DNA from: Clostridia bacterium
GTDB lineage: Bacteria; Bacillota; Clostridia; Oscillospirales; CAG-272
Direction of reading: 5' to 3'
Assembly (NCBI GenBank): GCA_017415325.1
Contig: JAFQGY010000011.1
Location: 1 to 43,672, forward strand
Length of the DNA stretch: 43,672 nt
Position numbers and translations under genes: made by a program. This document shows, piece after piece, positions 38,702-43,672 of the stretch; position 1 is the stretch's first letter; every line of letters begins with the position of its first letter. The notes beneath the pieces were generated by a model that searched no databases, had not been told where the DNA came from, and was given only the letters and a program-made list of their open reading frames with translations.

Positions 38702-40651
38702 TTACTTCAGCATTTCCTGACCGCCGGTTACAGGAACAGCCTGACCGGTTTCGTACTTCTGGGAAATGATGTACAGAACAGCCTTGGCAACGTCTTCGAT
38801 TTCGCAGCCACGTCCCAGCGGAACCTTGGATTCGTAGAACTTCTTCACGTCTTCCACGGTCTTGGCACCGGGTACCTTGCCGGCGTTCAGATACTGTACG
38901 AACAGGCCCTTTTCCGGGTCGGACCACAGGGGACCGTTCAGGAAGTTGCCGGGGCATACAGCGTTGACCTTGATGCCGTAGGGAGCCAGTTCCATAGCGA
39001 AGGACTGGGTCAGACCGATGCCGCCGAACTTGGAACCTGCGTAGGCAAAGTTCTTGTTGGAGCCGGACAGACCGGACTTGGAGTTGATCTCAATAATGTC
39101 CATCATGTAGCCGGGAGCCACAGCTCTCTGCAGCTTCATCACGGCAGAAGCGTACTTGGCGCACAGGAAGTAAGCGGTGTAGTTGACAGCGGCAACCAGT
39201 TCGAAGTTGGCCTTGGTCATTTCTTCCAGAGAACCGGCGCGAACGATCCCGGCGTTGTTTACGAAAACATCCAGACCACCGAAGGCCAGAACGGTTTCGT
39301 TCATCATGTTTTCCACGCTGGCTTCGTCGGATACGTTGGCGGAAACGGCCAGAGTGCCCACACCGTATTCTGCGGCGATCTTTTCGGCAGTGGCAGCAGC
39401 ACCGGCAGCGTTCATATCGGCGATAACCACATTGGCGCCTTCCTTGGCCAGATATTCAGCGATCCCTGCGCCGAAGCCCTGTGCGGAACCGGTTACGATT
39501 GCGGTCTTCCCGGCCAGAGCCTTGGCGGAACCGCCGGCCAGAGATACCTTCGCACGGTAGGATTCCACTTCCCAGTTCACGATGAAGTCCACCATGTCGG
39601 GAGCCATGTGACGTACACCGCCGAAGTTCTGTGCCAGTACGGTGATGGTCATAGCGTCCTGCCATACCACAGCGGCGGTCTTGGCTTCCTTCAGGGATGC
39701 GCCTACGGTGAACATACCGATGCCCTTGGCGAACACAACCTTGGGAGCAAAACCACGGCGTGCCTTCAGTTCCTCGAATGCGGCCTTGATGGCTTCGGGT
39801 GCAAAGTCTTCGATGAAGAGGGGTTCTGCCTTGCAGTATACGATGTGGTCGGGGGACAGAGGCTGTTTCAGAACGGCAAATGCTTCAGCGGATGCGGCAA
39901 AGTCCAGAACCTGCTTGTTGGCAGTGAACACAACAGCGGCCTGTCCTTCGGCGTCATAGCACATACGCAGAACGGGAGCGATCTTTGCGGCAGTGCACTT
40001 GCAGAATTCCACGTCGGAGAAGTCGGGCTTTACAGCCAGCTTGGCGTCGATGGCAGCCATGATGCCGCCTACCAGAGCATCCAGTTCGGCTTCGGTATCG
40101 GCGGCAAAGAAGATACCGTGGTTCTGCAGGAATACAACGGAAGCATCCTTGCCGGTTTCGGCCTTGTATGCCAGCATCTTTTCACGGCAGGTAGCGGCCA
40201 GGATATACCCGGGGTTGCATTCGTCTACCCATACAGCACCGGGAACCAGTTCCAGAGCGGCAGCCTTGCCCTGTGCGGAGCAGGTGATGGCGTTTACGGA
40301 AGAGGGATGTACATGCAGGATGAACTGCTGGGGGAACAGGTCGTGGAGCAGGGTTTCCACGGAGGGACGCTTGGATTCTTCACCGGGCATCTTGGCGGCC
40401 ATCAGGTCGGCCAGTGCTTCGGCTTCTCTTTCCTTTTCGTCGGCGGAATAGGTCTTTTCCCAGATAGCGGCCAGAGCCTTGCGGTCCATCTTTACGAACT
40501 GTTCGCCCTTGATGGTAGCCAGAGAGGTACCGCTGCCCTTGATGTACAGGGTATCTGCGGTCTTATAGGAGGTGTTGCCGCCGCCTGCCAGAACGAAAGC
40601 GGGGTTTGCACCGTATGCATTGGAAAAATGTACGAGTGTTTCGAGACTCAT
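38702..40651 (-). CDS. Bifunctional class II aldolase / short-chain dehydrogenase (RhaD-RhaE-like fusion)
   Basis: A 649-residue cytoplasmic fusion. The first part (about 1-370) is a class II sugar-phosphate aldolase: GGGNTSYK, FILHVHPSSVN and FLQNHGIFFAA supply the zinc-binding His residues. The second (about 385-649) is a Rossmann short-chain dehydrogenase: TGSAQGFGAGIAE, NNAGIV, Ser in INSKSG and catalytic YAGSK, ending with VTGGQ. Such fusions split rhamnulose-1-phosphate or related ketose phosphates to dihydroxyacetone phosphate plus lactaldehyde and oxidise or reduce the aldehyde. No isomerase or kinase gene is nearby. It lies 55 bases downstream of the PHP gene, probably one operon. 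Confidence 0.88.
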   Translation of the reverse strand: MSLETLVHFSNAYGANPAFVLAGGGNTSYKTADTLYIKGSGTSLATIKGEQFVKMDRKALAAIWEKTYSADEKEREAEALADLMAAKMPGEESKRPSVETLLHDLFPQQFILHVHPSSVNAITCSAQGKAAALELVPGAVWVDECNPGYILAATCREKMLAYKAETGKDASVVFLQNHGIFFAADTEAELDALVGGIMAAIDAKLAVKPDFSDVEFCKCTAAKIAPVLRMCYDAEGQAAVVFTANKQVLDFAASAEAFAVLKQPLSPDHIVYCKAEPLFIEDFAPEAIKAAFEELKARRGFAPKVVFAKGIGMFTVGASLKEAKTAAVVWQDAMTITVLAQNFGGVRHMAPDMVDFIVNWEVESYRAKVSLAGGSAKALAGKTAIVTGSAQGFGAGIAEYLAKEGANVVIADMNAAGAAATAEKIAAEYGVGTLAVSANVSDEASVENMMNETVLAFGGLDVFVNNAGIVRAGSLEEMTKANFELVAAVNYTAYFLCAKYASAVMKLQRAVAPGYMMDIIEINSKSGLSGSNKNFAYAGSKFGGIGLTQSFAMELAPYGIKVNAVCPGNFLNGPLWSDPEKGLFVQYLNAGKVPGAKTVEDVKKFYESKVPLGRGCEIEDVAKAVLYIISQKYETGQAVPVTGGQEMLK

Positions 40652-40706
40652 GATTCAGTCTTCCTTTCGTATGTATATATCGGCAAAATTGTCGTCAAAT
40701 GGAAAA

Positions 40707-41990
40707 TTATTCTTCCCAGCCGCCGATTTTGGAGTATGCGGCGATTCTGTCTTCCAGAGCGGGCATGGTTTCTTTGGTCTTGTCAGAGAACATGGACTTG
40801 CACTGGCATTCGGAAGCGGCCATTTCGTGACCGATCAGTGCATAGGTAGCCACTCTCAAATGCTTGTATGCGGGATCGGCCAGTGCCTGACAGATGAAGG
40901 ACTGACGGGGGGAGTTGATGTCTTCGCCGGAGATTTCAAACAGATTCCGGTCGTGGCAGTACTGCATCAGGGTTGCCAGCTGTTCCTTGGTATTCCGGGA
41001 GGGCATGTAGGTCACGGCAGAGAAACCGCAGTCGACCAGGGTGTCGAACAGTTCGGGCAGGTAGTCGTCTTCAAACTTCTGTGCCTTCTTGTCCCCTGTG
41101 GGGCTTTCCCCAACGTCACCCAGATATGCATAGGCGGAAATGGCGCCCAGTTCCTTGGCCAGAGCGGTGAATTCCCGGATGTTCATGCATTCTTCGTCTG
41201 CGTCCACGTAGAACTTTTCTACCATATGTCCCTTGAGCACGCCCAGAATGTCGTATTCATAGAAGTTTTCGGGTGCTTCCAGCAGCTTGGTGCGGGTCTT
41301 GTCACCCAGAGGCTTGCCGGTGAGCTGTTCCACGAAATCGCAGGCTTCTTCTCTGTTCGGGTATCTGGCGGTGATCTTCTTTGTCAGGGCGAACAGGATA
41401 TGCCGTTCGGTGATGCTGCCGCCTTCCTTGGCCATGGAAATCGGGTATACATCGTTGTCAAAGTCCAGTTCAATCCCGTTTGCTTTGGTCATTTCGGTGA
41501 TTCTGGCGCACATCTTCCGGTTCCGGGCGTTTCTCTTTTCTCTCACGCCTGCAAGAACAGCCTCTGCCTTGTCCACGTTCTGATGGGGAATCCCATGCAT
41601 AGCCAGATACGCGCAGGACTTCTGGTCGGGGTTGTTGATCTTCTTGCCTTCCAGAGCGGTGCCCTTTACGTTGACACGGCATTCAAAACCGCAGGTGATG
41701 GGCATGTTCATGATGGCGCCGGCTTCGATGAATTCCTTGATGCCGCCTACGCTGTCGTGGTCCATGATTCCGGCAGTACGCAGCCCGGCCTTCCATGCGT
41801 AAAATACGGCGGAAGTGGGGGTGTAGGGGGAGAAAGAGTAACAGGTGTGGATGTGGTTGTTCACGAAGATACCGGGTTCGGTACGATCGATCTTGTCCAG
41901 ATTCTTTGCGATTTCCCGCAGGGCATCCAGACGTTCCTTTGCTGTCAGCTCGGTATTGCCGATGGCAGCGATCAGGGCATTCAGTTCCAT
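40707..41990 (-). CDS. PHP-domain phosphoesterase-like protein
   Basis: A 427-residue cytoplasmic protein. The PHP metal motifs are FVNNHIHTCYSFSPYTP (about 44-60) and GIMDHDSVGG; further His/Glu/Asp residues (PITCGFECRVN, FEISGEDINSP, LIGHEMAASE) complete a likely trinuclear site. A Cys/Arg-rich insertion of about 150 residues in the middle separates the motifs. PHP enzymes hydrolyse phosphoesters such as histidinol phosphate, or nucleotide phosphates; here the neighbour is a sugar-phosphate aldolase fusion, so a sugar-phosphate substrate is plausible. Ribosome site GAAAGG. It is followed by the aldolase gene and preceded, 39 bases upstream, by the methyltransferase. Confidence 0.85.
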   Translation of the reverse strand: MELNALIAAIGNTELTAKERLDALREIAKNLDKIDRTEPGIFVNNHIHTCYSFSPYTPTSAVFYAWKAGLRTAGIMDHDSVGGIKEFIEAGAIMNMPITCGFECRVNVKGTALEGKKINNPDQKSCAYLAMHGIPHQNVDKAEAVLAGVREKRNARNRKMCARITEMTKANGIELDFDNDVYPISMAKEGGSITERHILFALTKKITARYPNREEACDFVEQLTGKPLGDKTRTKLLEAPENFYEYDILGVLKGHMVEKFYVDADEECMNIREFTALAKELGAISAYAYLGDVGESPTGDKKAQKFEDDYLPELFDTLVDCGFSAVTYMPSRNTKEQLATLMQYCHDRNLFEISGEDINSPRQSFICQALADPAYKHLRVATYALIGHEMAASECQCKSMFSDKTKETMPALEDRIAAYSKIGGWEE

Positions 41991-42029
41991 AACAGTAAGC
42001 CTTTCTATGTAGTAATAAAATAAAGTTCG

Positions 42030-43226
42030 TCAGAGCGTTTCGGGCAGGGCAGGCGGTTCTTCACTGTACAGGAAACGATAGGTGTCTCTGTAGCGTTCCC
42101 ATTTCTGCAGTGCTTCCTGTGAATCCTGTTTCCAGCCGTTTTTCTTCCAGGCCCGGAGCATGATGTTCTTCGGCGTGTCTTCCGGATCGATCAGCTCGGT
42201 AGCGTCGGTGCGGTAGCCCATGGCTTCCAGACGGAGCAGACGAAGAGCATCGGTGGCGGCATCACAGAATTTCTGGCGCAGCAGGGGTCTTTCCCCGATA
42301 AAGTCCACCGCAGGGCAGTTCAGCCGCCTGTTCATATCGTGATGGCAGCAGGGGGTAGACAGCACCACCCTCGCCCGGTTCCGCATGGCCACTTCCAGCA
42401 CGGCATCTGTTGCGGTGTCGCAGGCGTGGAGGGAGATCACCATATGCGGCGGATTTTCCGGCTGGTAGTCGAAGATATTCTGGCACAAAAAGTGCATACC
42501 ATCGTAGTGCAGCGCCTTTGCAATCCCGTCGCATTCCCGGATCACGGATTCTTTCAGATCCACGCAGACCATGTCCACTTCCCTGCCCAGAATGGCGGTG
42601 AGGGTATAGTATGCCGCGAAGCTCAGGTAGCTTTTGCCGCAGCACAGGTCAGCCACATACAGCTTTCCGTCCTTCGGCAGGCTTTCGGCAGCTTCTTTGA
42701 TGTATTCCGTGAACCGGCAGATCTGGCGGAACTTCGCCTGTCTCTTGTCATGGACACGTCCTTTTTCGTCGGATACGCCCAGATACCGCAGGAAGTCCTC
42801 TTCTCCGGTCAGCAGACGGTTCTTGGTCCGGTTGTTGTCGGATGCGGCGGGTTCTGCGGCGGCTGTCATATTTTCCGCCTGTTTCAGTTCCCCCTTGACC
42901 AGAAGTGTCACCTTTCCCTTGGAGGAAATCATCAGGGAAGCGGAACCGTCCGGGGTCATAAGATCTGCCTGGCGGAACTGTTCTCCCAGATACCCGGGCA
43001 GAACTTCGGAAATTCTGTCAAGCGGGATGTTTTCATGGGTCAGACGTCCTTCCGTCCAGAACCGTTCCAGCTGAAGCACCGGTTCCCCGCCCGCTTTTTT
43101 CAGACTGCCCTTTGCCTTGGCCAGTTCCTTTTCTGTGGATTTATATAAAGTACAGGATTTCAGTTTCCCCGTCCGGGCAGCGGTCTGCACCAGCTCGGCA
43201 AAGCGGCTTGCTTCCTTACTGCTCAT
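42030..43226 (-). CDS. SAM-dependent methyltransferase (Methyltransf_32-like)
   Basis: A 398-residue protein. The SAM-binding motif I is VADLCCGKSYLSFAAYYTL in the C-terminal half (about residue 195), followed by VDMVCVDLKESV and VISLHACDTATDAVL, and STPCCHHDMN. The combination of a GxGxS-type loop with HACDTATD is characteristic of the Methyltransf_32 family (PF13679). The first 170 residues are less conserved and may bind the substrate, probably RNA or protein. Start at ATG 43226, with GGGGAGG six bases before; an upstream in-frame ATG two codons earlier abuts the ribosome site. It overlaps the plsY end by 11 bases. Confidence 0.85.
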   Translation of the reverse strand: MSSKEASRFAELVQTAARTGKLKSCTLYKSTEKELAKAKGSLKKAGGEPVLQLERFWTEGRLTHENIPLDRISEVLPGYLGEQFRQADLMTPDGSASLMISSKGKVTLLVKGELKQAENMTAAAEPAASDNNRTKNRLLTGEEDFLRYLGVSDEKGRVHDKRQAKFRQICRFTEYIKEAAESLPKDGKLYVADLCCGKSYLSFAAYYTLTAILGREVDMVCVDLKESVIRECDGIAKALHYDGMHFLCQNIFDYQPENPPHMVISLHACDTATDAVLEVAMRNRARVVLSTPCCHHDMNRRLNCPAVDFIGERPLLRQKFCDAATDALRLLRLEAMGYRTDATELIDPEDTPKNIMLRAWKKNGWKQDSQEALQKWERYRDTYRFLYSEEPPALPETL

Positions 43227-43672
43227 TTGCATCCTCCCCGGCTTTTTCCTGCTTGTCGGCATCGTCTTCCGCAGGGATGGATATTTCCGGTTCCACAGCC
43301 ACAGGTTTGTCTTTTACATTGAAGGACAGCTTACTTTCTGTTCCCTCAAAAATCCGTTTCAGGTTCTTGCGGTGCATGAAGACCCCGAGTATGGTAATGA
43401 CAAACGCAAACACAATGGCAATGGACGGATCCGTGGGAGATTTCATATTGTTCAGCAGCAGGGGGTACAGCAGGTATACCATGATGGAACCGAAGGAAAT
43501 ATACTTGGTCATGTACACCAGCAGTACAAAAATCACCACCAGCACCAGAAGTACCTTCCAGTTGGTCATCAGAACCATACCGGCGGAGGTTGCCACCCCT
43601 TTGCCGCCCTTGAACTTATAGTAGCAGGGGAAAATGTGGCCCAGCACACAGAACAGACCGCCGATATAGGCA
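43216..43672 (-). CDS. plsY: Acyl-phosphate:glycerol-3-phosphate acyltransferase (partial, 5' end outside window)
   Basis: C-terminal part (152 residues) of PlsY, the membrane enzyme that transfers an acyl group from acyl phosphate to glycerol-3-phosphate in the first step of phospholipid synthesis. Visible: GHIFPCYYKFKGGKGVATSAG, the glycerol-3-phosphate-binding region, shown here by its key residues GGKG, and two helices (VLLVLVVIFVLLVYM; IAIVFAFVITILGVFM). After the usual end near RKNLKRIFEGTE there is an extra acidic, Pro/Glu/Asp-rich tail of about 35 residues that most PlsY proteins lack. The start lies beyond base 43672. Confidence 0.92.
   Translation of the reverse strand, partial: AYIGGLFCVLGHIFPCYYKFKGGKGVATSAGMVLMTNWKVLLVLVVIFVLLVYMTKYISFGSIMVYLLYPLLLNNMKSPTDPSIAIVFAFVITILGVFMHRKNLKRIFEGTESKLSFNVKDKPVAVEPEISIPAEDDADKQEKAGEDANEQ

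Overview
The window reads as chromosomal DNA of a Gram-positive (Firmicutes) anaerobe of the Clostridia, most likely an Oscillospiraceae/Ruminococcaceae-type gut bacterium. The evidence is a large SRP RNA with an Alu domain next to dnaX-ybaB-recR, strong AGGAGG ribosome sites, TTGaca-17-TAtaaT promoters often with an extended -10, a two-subunit (PyrD/PyrK) dihydroorotate dehydrogenase, a PyrR-type leader, a LysM-GH18 protein of the spore germination type, and several lipoproteins with Glu/Thr-rich linkers. The genus assignment is inference. I saw no phage, plasmid, insertion sequence, CRISPR or tRNA.

Layout. 1-3960: a minus-strand operon of an alpha-L-fucosidase-like protein, a double GNAT acetyltransferase, a solute-binding lipoprotein and a second lipoprotein cut by the window edge. 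4064-5490: VanZ-like membrane protein and an esterase. 5506-8645: two tandem paralogous lipoproteins and a second orphan solute-binding lipoprotein. 8692-10104: queH (queuosine synthesis) and a YgjP-type metallopeptidase, divergent from a deacetylase-like protein. 11677-11813: a heptad-repeat inverted element with a terminator core. 11808-18560: a glycerophosphodiesterase gene and a near-complete de novo pyrimidine operon pyrC-K-D-F-E-B-I (all steps after carbamoyl phosphate), preceded by a PyrR-type attenuator. 18679-21475: a two-component system whose kinase has a frameshift. 21482-22172: queT with a structured leader that looks like a preQ1 riboswitch. 22167-22316: a second heptad element. 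22318-25541: an ABC ATPase and FtsX-type permease. 25700-27162: AI-2E family permease. 27231-29750: SGNH hydrolase and a third orphan solute-binding lipoprotein. 29802-32867: recR, ybaB, dnaX and SRP RNA. 32896-35601: enolase and a LysM-GH18 protein. 35617-38578: a BlaI/M56 regulatory pair with an unusual sensor domain. 38626-41990: class II aldolase/SDR fusion and a PHP protein. 42030-43672: methyltransferase and plsY (partial).

Functional themes are envelope and glycan scavenging (lipoproteins, fucosidase-like enzyme, deacetylase-like enzyme, esterase, SGNH, GH18), nucleotide and tRNA-modification metabolism (pyr operon, queH, queT) and core information processing. The less ordinary signals are the three-locus heptad repeat that supplies stop codons and terminators at gene ends, the pseudoknot leader of queT, the uncharacterised sensor half of the M56 protein with an SLH-like tail, and the fucosidase/GNAT/lipoprotein operon.
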